A DNA stretch of 64,000 nucleotides from Cryptomeria japonica (GCF_030272615.1 NC_081405.1:19986547-20050546), one strand, 5' to 3'. Positions 11,477 through 24,479 are shown, counted from the stretch's first letter. Numbers and translations are program-made. Notes: generated from the letters alone by a model not told the origin.

Positions 11477-13100
11477 CAATGATAGCAAATTATAATTCAC
11501 TTTAAGGCTTACATGTGAAAGTTACATATGACCAACTTCTTTTTGGACATCCTAAAGCCTAAATTGATGGGTTAAGATGGATTTCAGGTTCTTGGAACCA
11601 GATTTTTCTCTCACCTATGCACATCCACACACACTAGCCCTTGTCTCCCATGCAGACATCTAAGAGAGCAATATTACTATGCATCAAACCATAACAGTAT
11701 AGATCATAGTTTGAGGACTTTGCAAGTACTCTCCAGAACTCTCCAAACTCCCAAGTCCTATCTCTGGCTGAGTCCACTCTCCACTGGCTCTCACAGCTAG
11801 TCCAGAAGAGTTCTAGGGAGTATTCGCTCAAGTCTCACCCCAGGACTCTCCAAGTCCTAGACTCGGACTCCCGAGTTCTAGGCGTGGGCTCTCGGGTCCG
11901 CTTGGGTGCGGCTAGGGAGGTAAAAAAGCATTAAATAGTGACTTTTTCTTCACTTTTTTTTGTCCAATCTTGTCCAAAACAGGTCTGAACAGCAAAATAG
12001 GAAAGGAAGAAGAGAAGAGGCGCATTTGAGATTCAAAAAGACAATGTTGAAGAAACAACTCATCATCATTTTGATACTGTAGCACCTTTTAGTTTGAGGC
12101 CTGACAAATTGAGTTACTTTAGGAGGGGAAAGAGGAAAATGTAGATTTTATTTGGTTGTTTTTCTCGTTTTGACATATCATTATGTAAACATTTATAAAC
12201 TTATGATGCTGGTATACATTTGAAAGTTTGTAACTATGAGTATGAATTATGAAATTTCAAATATTGAGTGTGAAGATCATATCACATGTGTAATGTTTGA
12301 ATTATGACAAATTGATAATCAAATTAGGCTTTTACGTTCTCTAAATGCATTAATTTTTTATTTTTTATTTTTTAAATTACGGATTTTTTTTGTTGAGCCC
12401 TAGCCAAGTTTTTTGCCAAGTCCATGTCGAGCCCTGAGTCCAAGTTGAAATTTTGGGCTGACGAGTCTGCATTGAGACCGAGTCGTCAAACTTTGGTATA
12501 CATTACATATAAGTTAATATGCAATACTTATAGAAACATGCTTCACTTGTAATAATAAGTTGATAACAAATTATGGTTCACTTTAAGGCTTTGCCTATGA
12601 AAGTTACATATGACCAACTTATTTTTGGATATCCTAAAGCCTAAAGTGATGGGTTAAGATGAATTTCAGGTTCTAATAGCCGGATTTTTCTCTCACCTAT
12701 GCACATCCACACACACCAGCCCTTACCTCCGATGCAGACATCTAATAGAGCAATATTACTATGTATCAGACCATAATAGTATAGATTACATAGAAGTTAA
12801 TATGCAATATTACAGAAACAAGCTTCACTCCATGTAATGATAACAAATTATAATTCACTTTAAGGCTTTACCAGTGAAAGTTACTTATGACCAACTTCTT
12901 CTTGGATATATTAAAGCCTAAATTGATGGGTTAAGATAAATTTCTGGTTCTCTTAACCAAATTACTCTCACTTATGCACCTCCGGACACACCAGTGCTTG
13001 CTTCCCATTCAAACATCTAACAGAGCAATATTACTATGTATCAAACAATTAATTACATGGAAGTTAAAATAAAATACTTACAGAAACGGGCTTCACTCCT
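11477..13100. repeat. three tandem copies of a 260-280 bp unit containing the RPC6 exon end and donor
   Basis: Units lie at about 11477-12560 (interrupted by a MITE), 12560-12838 and 12839-13100. Each contains TTCACTTTAAGGCTT, ACCAACTT, GGGTTAAGAT, AGAGCAATATTACTATG and AGAAAC..GCTTCACT. The last motif is the 3' end of the RPC6 exon at 13082 plus its donor region, so the array arose by duplicating the exon/intron junction. In the two outer copies the donor is altered (TTATAG or TTACAG in plus orientation). Confidence 0.8.
11705..12495. mobile_element. 791 bp non-autonomous hAT (ACTCGG family)
   Basis: It is inserted in the first tandem unit. The 8 bp duplications are GTATAGAT (11697-11704) and GTATACAT (12496-12503), one mismatch apart. 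The neighbouring tandem units show the empty site. Terminal inverted repeats are CATAGTTTGAGGACT and CAAAGTTTGACGACT. Both ends are rich in GAGTCC/ACTCGG-type motifs, like the ends of the intact hAT at 21645-26384. No transposase is present. Confidence 0.82.
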
Positions 13101-13194
13101 TTTATTAGGCTTCGGGTTTCAAGATTTTTTATTGCTTTTGTAATCTGTGGCTGTTGCAAATTTGTTTCTCTTTTCATATCCTTGGTCCATATAC
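13082..13194 (-). CDS. RPC6: RNA polymerase III subunit RPC6/RPC34, winged-helix exon
   Basis: The minus strand reads (G)IWTKDMKRETNLQQPQITK then AIKNLETRSLIKGVKPVS. This is the recognition part of the first winged-helix domain of RPC6/RPC34: the family-typical IWTxDxxxxTN segment, then a helix with an LIK turn. The acceptor is TTTCAG/GT at 13194-13195 and the donor TCT/GTAAGT at 13082-13081. The 113 bp exon takes its first glycine codon split with the 42545-42609 exon and ends in phase 0, joining the 272-520 exon. No stop or frameshift was seen, so the gene looks functional. Confidence 0.9.
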
Positions 13195-14439
13195 CTGAAA
13201 GAACCAAAATTCAAAACAAGATAGTAAGAAAAAGTATATCATTATCGCCAGTGTTAAATTTTTTCAGTTAAGTAGATTTAATGTTATTTGGAAAAGTCCA
13301 AGTTGTTAGCTTCAAAATAGAAATTAAATATGAAATGGGTGCACAATGGCCAGAATGGCTGCTCAAAGTTAACAGATACAGTTTCTAATCCATCCAGCTA
13401 ACAGCTCTAGTTTTATGACTGGCTCCAGTGCCAAAACCTATGCTCAGTGGCAGCACAAGAACCAAACTTTAATTTAATCAGAGCCTTTTGAATCTTACAC
13501 CAGTTCCTGCATCGACATTTTTGTTGGCATGTGATGTTTCAGATGCTTGACATCAGCTTATTCGATTCACTTGCCTTGTAAGACAGAAGTCTCCATATGA
13601 CTCAATGCAGCTCTTTTATATCCAACAGAAACCTTTGTACTATATTAAAGGCTCAAAGAAATCCTTTGACAGCAATGAAAAACATGTAACAGAAACCTTT
13701 GTACTCTTTTAGGTACTCATGACATGTTCATTTGTAACCTCCACCACCTTAAACTTTATCAAAAATAGTGATATTTTTCCACAATGGAGATCTAAGCCAC
13801 TTCTCATGATTGTCAATTTTTTAAACAATTTTAATAAGATTCAAATCAATTATTTAAGCAACAGAATCCCTACACATCAAGCACAATTGCCAAATCATAT
13901 TTTTTGGTTGCAAGGGGTATCATATCCACACCATATCCGAACTACACCATATTCGTATCCATACCAAGTACAATAGTATTCATGCTAGGGTAGGGGGCAT
14001 ATCCTACACTCGCGTTTAAAACCAAAAGTCTTCACATATCCCCTCATAATTCTACTATTTCTTTCTTATCCCAAATTATTTCTTGGTATCTCTTCAAAGT
14101 TCAATTTGTTAAATCCCAGGGGAAGTGGAGCCCACTCATAACAAGGAGAAATATTGAACTTGACAAATTTATATCAAGTAGAAATTGTTGTACCCACGCA
14201 AAAAAAATATTCTTCCTAAGTCATTACATGTAAATGATGACATTTCCTCTATATAATCCATCACTTTCAAATACTCATGATCTTTATTTATTTTCACAAC
14301 TATCTGAACCAAACTAATTTAATCTTATTGTCAACTATGAGAGCCTTCCAATGCTTCAAATAAGGTAAAATTCGAATTCCAAATGAGAAGCTTATGGCTA
14401 AGGTAATAAAAGTTGTGTGCCTTGGGAGAGTTATGTGAT
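13195..14439. other. intron sequence, no recognisable feature
   Basis: No domain, element end or RNA gene was recognised. Confidence 0.5.
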
Positions 14440-15590
14440 CCATGGGAGAAACGAGAATCACCCGGAATCGCCCAAACTCGGCGAGTCCGGGTCAGAGTCA
14501 TGCCTCCCGAGTCTGCAGAGCTCGGACTCGGACTCGACCGAGTCCAGGAGGCAAAATCGCCAGACTCGCCGAGTTAGTGAATTTGGCCTAAAATTGCCAA
14601 ACTCGACGAGTCCAGTGCCTGAAACTCGGCCACCAGCTGGGTTAAATAAAATTACAAAAAAAAAACATTTTAAAAAGTTTTTTTAAAATGAATGATCTCA
14701 TCTTTGTTCACTACAACCTCCGCCTGAGAATGAGAAAAATTAGGGTTACAACATGTCAGCCAATAGAAAAATAACACCCGATGCCTTTATTAAATAATAA
14801 AAGTCTTTTTGGCCTCGCCGGGCGCTGCCCCTCGACCCCGTCCTGTATCGCGACAAGGAGTGCGCAAGGGGCGCTGCCCCTTGATCCCACCTTGGGGGTG
14901 CTGCCCCCAAACCCCCGTTGAAAAATATGGGGGGAAATTGCGTCAATAAAAGTAGGGAAAATTTAACCTCCGAGTCTGACACTGATTGGATCGACTAGGT
15001 AGATATAGAGGCTGAGACTGTAGCCATGGTAGAGGAGGAGCGGAGAGCACGAGCAGAGACAGGAGATGCAGAGGCAGATGGTGACACAGATGTTCCTGAT
15101 GTTGGTGAGCATGGCATGGTGTCACGAGAAGCTGCTATGGCTGTCGAATCATCCAGGACCTACCTTAGACGCCTTCGCAGGGGCCTGGGGCCGGAGGGTG
15201 CAGGCTCCTTTGAGCCATAGGCTTGTAGTTGTATTTACCTTTGGTATTTGTATGGAACATTTGATGATGATCATATGATAACATGGATTTTTTATTCCAT
15301 GAGTTTTGTAATATTGTATACATTTGACAATATTTATATATCTATGTTTGTTATTTCCTTCACCTACAATTTGCGTTTATGCTTATGTGATTGATGTATA
15401 CTTGTGTATGTAACCAAATGAGTCGAGTTTGATGATGTTATTGTGTCTTTAAGGTGTATTCAATAAAGGGTGTATGACACAAGTTTTAAATCTTTAAAAA
15501 TCTCTAAATTTCTTGAGTTTTTCACTTTCTCGAGTCCAACCGAGTCTAACTCCGAGTCCTGAGTCCGAGCCGAGTCGGAGTCCCATTTCT
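14440..15590. mobile_element. degenerate hAT derivative of the ACTCGG family
   Basis: The left end (14440-14640) is dense in ACTCGGCGAGTCC/CGGACTCG motifs. The right end (15510-15585) repeats them inverted (CCGAGTCCTGAGTCCGAGCC). Between them lie a GC-rich GGGCGCTGCCCC-type stretch (14815-14930), the tail of a transposase-like gene and an AT-rich 3' region similar to that in the 11705-12495 MITE. Both flanks belong to the 65 bp repeat array, so it is an insertion, but I could not read a clean 8 bp duplication. Confidence 0.55.
14974..15220 (+). pseudogene. possible C-terminal tail of a hAT transposase
   Basis: Reads SDTDWID, a stop, VDIEAETVAMVEEERRARAE, then a charged tail ending EGAGSFEP before a stop at about 15218. 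The position (last coding part before the ACTCGG-rich end) and the acidic, low-complexity nature match the tails of the two hAT transposases in this window. There is no diagnostic domain. Confidence 0.35.
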
Positions 15591-15863
15591 TTGGATCCAC
15601 CACAAGCATGCCAGAAATCTTTTGAAGCCAAAAAATAGCATGCTTTGGAGAATCGTGCAACAAATCACTAGGTACCATAAGTGAACAAAGCCAAAAAGTG
15701 GTATGCCTTTGGAGAATCGTGCAACGACCACTAACATGCCCAAAAGACTTTAAAGCCAAAAAGTGATGTGCCTTTAAAGTCAAGCAACAAACCACTAAGG
15801 TGTCCAAAAATGAACAAAGTAATATAGTACTGTGCCTTTAGAGTCAAGAGACAAACCACTAAG
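15590..15863. repeat. tandem repeat of about 65 bp (left part, split by element E)
   Basis: About five units of the form (G)TATGCCTTTGGAGAATCGTG plus ACCACTAAGGTGCCCAAAAA plus GAACAAAGCCAAAAAGTG. The array resumes at 37503, on the other side of Copia E, and also flanks the hAT relic at 14440. Confidence 0.75.
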
Positions 15864-16907
15864 TGTTGGATATTTTGTCATTGATGTCAAAGGATGATGA
15901 TCAAGGTTGTCTAGCAATTATTTGTTTGAGCTACTTGGTTGCCTGGTTGAGTTACCTGGTTGTGTGTTTAAGCTACATGGTTGTCAACTTGAGCTAACTG
16001 CTTGTCGAAGTCACCTATTTGTTGTCAGCTTCTCTTGCCAAGTCAAATTAATTATTTGCCATGTCATTCTTGAAGGTTGACTTTCTAAACAGCCAAAAAT
16101 TAAATAGAAAGGCATGATTCATGGGCTGCGTCAGAATTTATGATAGAGGTTTTCTTTATTTCCTTCATCCTCCTATTTGTATGATGGTTTGTTTCTGACT
16201 GCAGATGTTTAGTAATGTTTTTTTAATGTGGAGTGTAAGGTCTATTTTTGGAGGTGTCTTTACTTGGAATAAGAATGCAACAAGATCATTAATAAGGCAA
16301 GCTCAATACATGTATAGTGGATGCATAGCACTTAATATATGCCTTCCACCTATTCGTGAAACGTTTGCCGTTGGTCAGGCTTCAACGCATGGAGCATATG
16401 GATAGTGTGCGTGGAGTAGGTAACAAGTAAGAATGCGTTGAATGAATATTATGAAATGATGCGATAACCAAGATGTGAGTCTAATGCTTTATATAAGTCA
16501 CCCGAGTGTTTTTAAAAATAGGTTGTTGTTGAATATCGTGTGTGTGTGTTAAGTTATAACTGTGTAGTGTAGAATACATACAGGGCATGCAACATACAAA
16601 ACGATATAGTAGTGTACAAGTAGGAGAACTGCGTAGAGACACGTGAAGTCCTAAAGGGATGAAAAACTTAAGTGAGCTTATCATGGTATGAGCATTGAAG
16701 GTATCAAGCATCAGTCTTAAGACTTTTAGTTCTGGTTTATGATATATGGTATGAATTAAAAATCAGAGTGTAGTACTCGTTGAGAAGAGTAAATGAAGTC
16801 GTCAAATATATGTTCTTTCATAGTGCTGAATATAACTTGTTAAGGATTGTTGTCTGGAGTTGAGATATGTGTATGGCTTTTGTTTTGTAATTGAAGTTCT
16901 AAGCGTA

Positions 16908-18228
16908 TGTGATGTCCCCATCTAGACATGATAGAATTTAATAACAAATAATAATACAACTAAAAATATAGAATATATATATATATATATATATATATAA
17001 CCAAATAAAAAGAATAGAATAAATTCTTAATAATAATAATAAACAAGATTTAATATATATTTTATATTTACTAAATATTAATATTAGTTCCATATTTATC
17101 AAATAATAATAGAGAAAGAGGTATGAACAAGCATCATCTTGATAAGCAAATTGATCTGCAATAAATTGCTATGTTAATCCATGAAGTAAACAGTCCGCAA
17201 CCACATTGATGTTATCACATGACCACCACCATAGTTATCACTTATTATTGAGAAGAGATTACAAGGATCGATTATCCAAAGATGATTATACCAATCAAAG
17301 GAAAATAGCATCAAACATAGGTGAATACATTATTGCTGCCCAAGGGAAGTCAAAATCAATTAATTAGCAAATAAAGTAAATAAATGATAATCATCAATTA
17401 TAAGGCAGCAATTAACATATACACGCGATTTAAGAGAAATAACAAATTAATTATGGAAAGGTGCGATCTGAATAATAAGCCAATTAGTTTTAATGATGAA
17501 GAGAGGCGGTTAAGAGATGTAAATATTCAATTTTGCAAGATATATGTATGGTGGGAATCGATTCCATTTTAGGGGGGGGGGAGAGAGGCTGAAAACGTAT
17601 GCTTAACATAGGAAGGCTAATAAGGTTTGAACGTAGAATTTAATAGTAAGAGTAATATAGACTGCAACACATATGACACTAATTATTCATTTCTTATATA
17701 ATGGCAGACCAAATCTGACACAAGTCAGATCTGTCTGCCCTTACACCCCACTAAATATAATTATTGCTTGTAGGCAATAGTGCTATTATTAATTAATTTT
17801 ATATATATATATATTCGATAATTAGAAAATATATAAATATTTGATAATATAATTTAATTCCTTTATTTATATTCAAGTCAGAGCCAACTAACTAACACAG
17901 TGATTTCTTTATTCATTATAATATTTTTGTAGGTAGAAGTTTGTTTGTTATTTTTCTTATCCAATTGGGATCTCTTGTTCTTGGTGCTTAATATGCATGC
18001 TTAATATATGAAGCCCAATAATGTTTAATGCAGAATTTAATAATCATATTAATATTGGCTGCAAACAGTGGCAGACCAGATCTGACATGTATCAGATCTG
18101 TCTGCTTTTACCAGCCATTAAATATATTGATAATTAATGTTTTTTTTTTTAAAGAAATGGTAATATTAATGTTTAATAAAAAAGGTAATTAGAAAATATG
18201 TTAATAATGGGTGATATGTTAACAATTG

Positions 18229-18264
<36 letters not shown>

Positions 18265-19384
18265 ATGTCTTAATCAGAAAAATAATAATAATAGATTAAA
18301 ATAAAGAATCTAAAGAACTCTTAGGAAATAGTCAATAAGAGGGATAACAAAATTAATTGTCTAAGGAGGAAAATAAATAAGCATTTGTTAATAACTAATA
18401 ATTTGAAGAATATCAATGACTAGCTTCATGATTACTCTCATTCAATTTTAGTATATTGAAATAGATTAATTATGTAAATCGGGTAGGGGACATTACAAGG
18501 AAAAGAAAAGGAAGGGAGAACGGGAGGCTGCGCCAGCAGATTGTGGAAAAGGTAAGAGAATAGTTGTACGCCTCAAGAATATATATATGTGTGTGGACGT
18601 GTGTGCCACACACACACATATATGTTTATAATGATCTGTCATATGTGATATATCTCGAACCTCTTTGACAGAGTTAGAGTCTTAGCATAATATTGTCTCA
18701 TGTATATGTACCAATATATATATGTAGGTATGTAGTATATATGTATGTATGCAGGATATATGTATGTTTGTAGGAGCAATAATAGTAATTAAGAAATATG
18801 TAGAGGCAGGCATAAATTATAGATTGAAATGATAATGAAATATAAAGTGTTATATGAATAACAATAATTTGGCTATGTGATGGAGGCTATTGGGAGAAAA
18901 TCCCCTTAGCCTAATTCGGGATTATGATAATCCCTGGTAGGCAATATATACTGAGTACTCATATGCATATATGTTAAAGACTTGGGTGTCGGAAGCTCAC
19001 CCAAGAAGAGATGGATCTTGCCGGTCCTCTCTGGTAGACTTGGATGATAAGATGTGTCATCCAAGGCAAGGAATTGATCATATATGACGATCTTCCTTGG
19101 TAGGCTTGGATGTAAGATGCTACATTCAAGACGGGAATCGAATTATCCATCGATTTTCCTGGTAAGGCTTGGAACCATGATGGGTTCCAAGAAGGCGAGC
19201 ATTACAACCGCCTAAGGACATATCCCAATACTTCATTCGTATCCTTTTTATTACCTAAGAATTGAGATTAGTTTTAATTAAGTAATTGAAGTTTAATTGC
19301 AAATTAGATTAGTAATATATATTTTGATGCATTCTAACAGTCTGTTTTGCAGGAAAGTAATCTCTAACTAGTAGGGACATTACA
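16908..19384. mobile_element. element F: 2,477 bp LTR-like insertion with TGTGATGTCCCC...GGGACATTACA ends
   Basis: It has a perfect 5 bp duplication GCGTA (16903-16907, 19385-19389), and the E 3' LTR shows the empty site. The ends are TGTGATGTCCCC and GGGACATTACA, an 11 bp imperfect inverted pair. Inside are (AT)n tracts and two diverged copies of a 230-420 bp unit (about 17583-17830 and 18000-18230) carrying AGATCTGAC..TCAGATCTGTCTGC. A second GGGGACATTACA end lies at 18486-18497. No coding sequence or terminal direct repeat was seen, so it is a solo LTR or a non-autonomous element. Confidence 0.82.
17583..18230 (+). repeat. internal duplication in element F
   Basis: Two copies share TATGCTTAA..TA.GAAG, AGAATTTAATA, GGCAGACCA.ATCTGACA, TCAGATCTGTCTGC and GGTAATTAGAAAATAT-like motifs. 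They are separated by about 420 bp and have diverged in their AT-rich parts. Confidence 0.65.
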
Positions 19385-19503
19385 GCGTATGATGTAAAAT
19401 TCTTTTCAAATTTTTTGTGCTTCTAATTAAGTGAAAAGTGAAGTTGGTGCTTCAAAGAGGGTTGGTGCTCTCAGTGAGTTGGTGCTTACTTATGTAATCT
19501 GGG

Positions 19504-20937
19504 TGTCATGTCCCCATCTTTGACCCAAAAAGATAACAAACAAAGAACAATTGGGGGATGTGCTTAATATGTATGCTTAATATATGAAGCCTGATAATGT
19601 TCTTATGCAGAATTGTCATGCCCCATCAAACTGAAGATTAGGGGCCTTGTAACCTGTTTGGTTAAAAGGTTCTTTTTTAATAGAAAATCAATAATAAAAT
19701 TCTGTATTTTTTTCTGACACAGCATCTGAGACCCACCAGCTTGCTTCAGCTTGTAAGAAATTGTTCACCAATGAAATATTTAATGAAAAACTTAAAACTA
19801 AATCCATTTCTCCTTAGGTGATACGATTATAAGACCATATCTTCAGCAGACAACCCACAGAGAATGTCAGAGAAGTGTCAGATTTGGTTCCCTTAAATTT
19901 GCAAGGGACAATATGATGTTACGTCAGAAGAATAGGGGCTGCATGACTGATGATGAGGTGGCAATGAGATTGTTTGTTTTATTTGCCTCTTTCCTTGGAG
20001 GGAATAACATGGTACCAAATCGTAAAACTCCACGTCAGACTTTTACAGGCTACAATTCTATATAAGACAACTATAGAAAATAAACAACAGTTATATGTTT
20101 AATTAAGGCTGCGATAAAGTAGTGTCTATTAATAACAAACACAAATAGGATAATGAGCAACGATGTTAATGAGTAAATAAAGAACGGAAAAGTCAGCGAC
20201 TAGGTTAAAGAAAGGTTATAAACTAAGAGTGATGTCCTTTAGAAGGGTTGTCACTCTTTGAAGAGATGCCTCTCTTCATGGAGGTTTGGAGACATGTAAA
20301 AAGAGATACAAGTACATCAGAAAAAGAGGAGAGAATAGAGTATAGTGTATATGAAATATATATCAGATATACACCAAGGCATGTATATATATATATATAT
20401 ATATATATGCAGATAGGTATGAAGAAGTAGTAAAATGCAGATTTGAATGTGAGCTGGTCGGGTATGATTTCAAGGGCAACCAAACATATGTACCAAGTAT
20501 CATTGATAAGGAGATTGACGACAGACTTAGGAAGGAGTATGGAAACATTATTTCAGCTTTAAAATATGAATTCATAGCAAATCCAAAGGAAAGCATGAGA
20601 AGACAAATAGCAGAGTAAATGAGAAGAATATAAGGAGTTTGAGATCATATTCATGATAGATTTATGAGTAGGCTATATCAGATATAAGGAGTCTTAGAAC
20701 AGGTTTATATTGAAGAGTTTTATAGCAGAATTGAAAAGGAGATAGTAATCGGGTGACAAATTAGGGAAAACTATCAAGATAAGTTCTATCTTCCAAATTG
20801 TTCTTAGAATTTTAAATTAAATGTTATGATGAAATGTCTTCAAATTTGATAAATTATATTTATTACAATTCTCATCTTAAGCTAGAATTGTTATTTTAGG
20901 GCGAAAATCTAGGAATTTCCTTATCGGGGGCATTACA
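19504..20937. mobile_element. element G: 1,434 bp LTR-like insertion related to F
   Basis: The ends are TGTCATGTCCCC and GGGGGCATTACA. Flanks are CTGGG (19499-19503) and TTGGG (20938-20942), a 5 bp duplication with one change. The E 3' LTR shows the empty site. The motif TATGCTTAATATATGAAGCC is shared with element F near 18000. An (AT)n tract lies at 20386-20408. No coding sequence was seen. Confidence 0.78.
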
Positions 20938-21135
20938 TTGGGTTGTTGCCCATCTGGCTAATGAAAGAATTTTATCTGTCGTGGTTTTTTTACCCGAAAG
21001 GGTTTTCCACATGAAACCTTGTGTTCTTGTGTTTATGTTTACTCTATGCAGTTCATTCTATGTGGTTTCATGTTTTAAAAATTAAAATACTAATTCAGCC
21101 CCCCCCCTCTCAGTATTTTTTGTGTGCATTTCAAT

Positions 21136-21147
21136 TGGTATCAAAGT
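21136..21147 (+). promoter_or_regulatory. primer-binding site of element E
   Basis: TGGTATCAAAGT lies two or three bases after the 5' LTR. It is one change from the initiator tRNA-Met-complementary TGGTATCAGAGC used by plant Copia elements. Confidence 0.75.
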
Positions 21148-22055
21148 AGGTCTTTCGAAATTTGAGCTTAAACGCTTGGAGGTTGATCCTATTTGCACAC
21201 ATGGATTCTCATGAAGGTCTTGCTATGAATAGAGCACCCTTATTTAATAGCTCCAACTAAGCATTTTGGAGTGTTTGAATGCATACTTATCTATTGTCTC
21301 TTGGCTTTGATGTTTGGCAAAGTGTAGTGTCTGGCTATACAATTCCTACAAATCCTCCAATGGATGTTGATGGGAAGAAGGATTTTGAAAATAATGCAAA
21401 AGCCATTAATGTAACCTTATGTGGTCTGTCAGAGACAAAATTTGTGAAGGTTATGCAGTGTGATACAGCTCATGACATTTGGAAGAAACTTCAGAAAACA
21501 TATGAAGGAGATGACAAGCTTAAGAAAGCTAAACTCCAGACTCATAGAAGGATTTTTGAAAGCCTCAAGATGCAAGGAGAGGAAAGCATTGCTTCTTATT
21601 AACTGCAAGTAGATGAAGTTGTTGTTTGCCACCTACGGGTAAACCATAGATGAAAAACTCGGATTTTGCAATAACTCGGCAAGGCCAAAAAATTTTAAAA
21701 ACTCGGGACTCGCCAAAACTCGGCAAAACTCGGCAACTTTATCGAACATTTGAAAATACATTTTTTTTTATATATAATTCAAAAACACACATTTACACCA
21801 AATTTGTATAACATATATGATTTCCATGATATATAAATCAAATTTTTTTGGTAATACATAGCAACAAATGCAAGTATCATAGCATAAACCAAAAACCAAG
21901 TGCAACATATGTATAAGAGTTCAATACATATCAACGTATCATAGTGACAGTCTCATAGAGTTATAGAGTCATAGACCACAAAACAAGAACCTCTGAAATC
22001 CTGATTACATATCAAGTTCAAAGTTTGGTATCAATGAAATTATGAAAATAAGAAA

Positions 22056-24479
22056 TCATAAATTGCGTCTACGACTAAAGCTCAAAATAGATTGTGGCCG
22101 CTGGGTGGGTGGTGCTGAAGTAGTGGCAACATCCTCAACACTAACAGGTGCCTCTTCTGCATGATCAACCTCCTGCTCCTCCTCACGTGCTGCCACTTCC
22201 GCATCCCATTCCTCTCCTGCCCTCTCCAACTCACTCAGCTGCTCATTAGTAAGGAATGGATCCAAATCATTATCAACATCATCAGGAGAAGCAACCCATT
22301 CTGCTGCATATGGATCAATGTCATCCAAGTCAAGTGCTTCATGTGAATCTTGCCCTAGCACCTTCTTCTCATGTAATCGAATGTTGTACCGCACATAGAC
22401 AAGATCATTCAAGCGTTGTTGAGTCAACCTATTGCGCTTTTTTGTGTGGATGTTCTCAAAAACACTCCAGTTGCGCTCACAACCAGAAGCACTACAAGGC
22501 TGTGATAATATGCGGATGGCAAGCTTTTGAAGATTAGGCGTTGTGGCACCATAATCTTCCCACCACAAATCTGCAAGGATACAAAATGTGATTTATAACT
22601 TGTAAAGATTTCAATAATCTTAAAGAGAGAAATAAATGGTAAAAATTAAACATATGTTTTTTTTTACCTGGTCGTAAGGTGGCTCTCCTACGTTTGCAAT
22701 CAGGTGAAGAAAACAATTCCCCTAAGGCCTTCTTATAACTCTGCAACTCATCAAGTATCAGGTCTCGAAGGATCTCATCATCAACTAATCTCCGAATGCA
22801 TGTGTCAAGGCCAATTCTAACCTCTGCATCTGCTTTGAAACTCGGAGAGTAAAAAAACTTGGGATTCAAGAAGTAGGCAGCAGCATGAATATGTTGGTGG
22901 AGTTGATGGTTCCACCTCCGATCAATTATGCGCCATATGGGTTCATACTTGGTCTTGTTTGACCCATACAAGTGTTGAATCGCCTCTTTGGCCTTATCCA
23001 TGGCCTCATATAGATACCCCATGGAGTTATGATCCCCATCCACCATTCGTAGCACCCTCACCAACGGTTCCGACACCTAGATATAAAAAATCTAACAAAA
23101 TCAGCAGATTGAAATATTAGAAAATTAAATAATAAATCATCAATTAAAGTTTCAAAACTTACATTGATGATCTCCTCCACCATCTTGGCAAAATTAGTAT
23201 CAAAAATGGCAATCACAACCTTCTCTGCTTCAGGCTTTGTAGCATAAGGACTCCCCAACCATCTTTCACTCACGAACATCCGCTTCAGGTTGGGCAATGT
23301 AGCAAGTATGCTCTGCAAGGTGAGGAAATTGGTAGCAAAGCGTGTGACCCCCGACCGCACAAGATCCTTACCTTCAGTGTGTTCTCTCATAAGATTCAGG
23401 ACCCATGTGTGATTGTAGATGTATTTGGTGATATTCCTTCCATCTTCAACCACTTTCTTTACCCAACTTAGTTTCCCTATGTCCTCAAGGAGCAAGTCAA
23501 GACAATGGGCAGCACAAGGGCTCCAAAATAATGTCGGATGTCTAGCCATTAGAAGTTTGCCGGCTGCCACATATGCAGCTGCATTATCAGTCACAACTTG
23601 GATGACATTCTGCACTCCCACATCCATCACCACTTCATCCAACATGTTGCACAAGGTCTCCGCATTCTTCACTTCATTGGAGGCATCAATTGATTTTAAA
23701 AATACTAACTGTCCTCCTGAAGCAACTAGAAAGTTGATGAGTGTCCTGTTCCTACCATCTGTCCATCCATCAGAAAGAATGGTGCAGCCATTCTTTTCCC
23801 AAATAGTCCTTTGCTCTTCCACTAATGCATGAGTGTTTTGGACCTCATCCTGCAATAACGGTCCACTTACCTCGTAACGGCTTGGGGATTTGAACCCCTT
23901 ACCTGCCACAGTCAACGCGGTGACCAATTGGTCCCAAGATGGACTAGAAATAGCATTGAACGGAACATCGTTGTAGATAAAAAATCTAGCACACGCCACC
24001 TTGGCTTGTTGGTGAGCCTCTTTATTCCATGCAGTGCCAAGCAATCCAGGTTGTGCACCAGGAGTGTTACGTGGAATAAAGAAGTTTTCCATGTTGCTGT
24101 CCAAAATTCCCTTTGCTCGTATCCGTGGCCCAAGGGAAGAACCAGATGTCCCCACATCGGTATGTGACCCCATGGAACTCAAATCTGCCCTTGGGGCTGC
24201 CATTGCCTCTGCTGTTCTCTTTTTTGTTGCCTTCCTTTGATCATATGCTTCAAGCGTTGCTATTGCATCTCTCGTAGCCTCTTCAGTACATTCCGTACAG
24301 CTTGTGGTATCTCGGCATTGAATTTTTGCAAGGTGATATTTGAACCTATTAATGCCACCTTTTACAATTTTTTTGCAATGGTTGCAAAAAACATCTCCTC
24401 GTTTTGGACCTGGTCTCCCATGTTTCCAACAAGGGTCTCTCTTTTTGCCACCAACTTTAACTGTAGAAGCTGAATCCAT
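22056..24479 (-). CDS. hAT transposase, 746 residues, three exons
   Basis: Exons 24479-23163, 23076-22668 and 22570-22056 join without stops. Introns are 86 and 97 bp with GT...AG ends (GTAAGT..CTAG and GTAAAA..TTGCAG). Domains: an N-terminal BED zinc finger around residues 32-61 (CNHC, HLAKIQC); a DUF659/RNase H-like region with LSDGWTDGRN (D237) and VVTDNAAAYV (D298), then CAAHCLDLL (residues 322-330); a C-terminal hAT dimerisation region with QPCSASGCERNWSVFENIH (about residues 595-615), where the glutamate would complete the DDE catalytic site. The enzyme would excise and reinsert the element through its terminal repeats. The acidic tail ends in SFSRRRNL. The start is the first ATG before the BED finger. 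Confidence 0.92.

Larger units (their letters stand above)
521..13081 (-). other. RPC6 intron, 12,561 bp
   Basis: This is the intron between the RPC6 exons at 13082-13194 and 272-520, with GTAAGT at its 5' end (minus strand) and TTTTGCAG at its 3' end. It contains no further RPC6 coding sequence, since the flanking exons join in frame with no family sequence missing. It is filled with transposable-element debris listed separately. Confidence 0.8.
15864..21133 (+). repeat. 5' LTR of element E (interrupted by F and G)
   Basis: Matches the 3' LTR at 31598-37502 along its length once F and G are removed, including the ATGTATAGTGGATGCATAGC stretch near 16311. The open frame at 16205-16405 lies inside the LTR and has no support as a gene. 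Confidence 0.88.
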
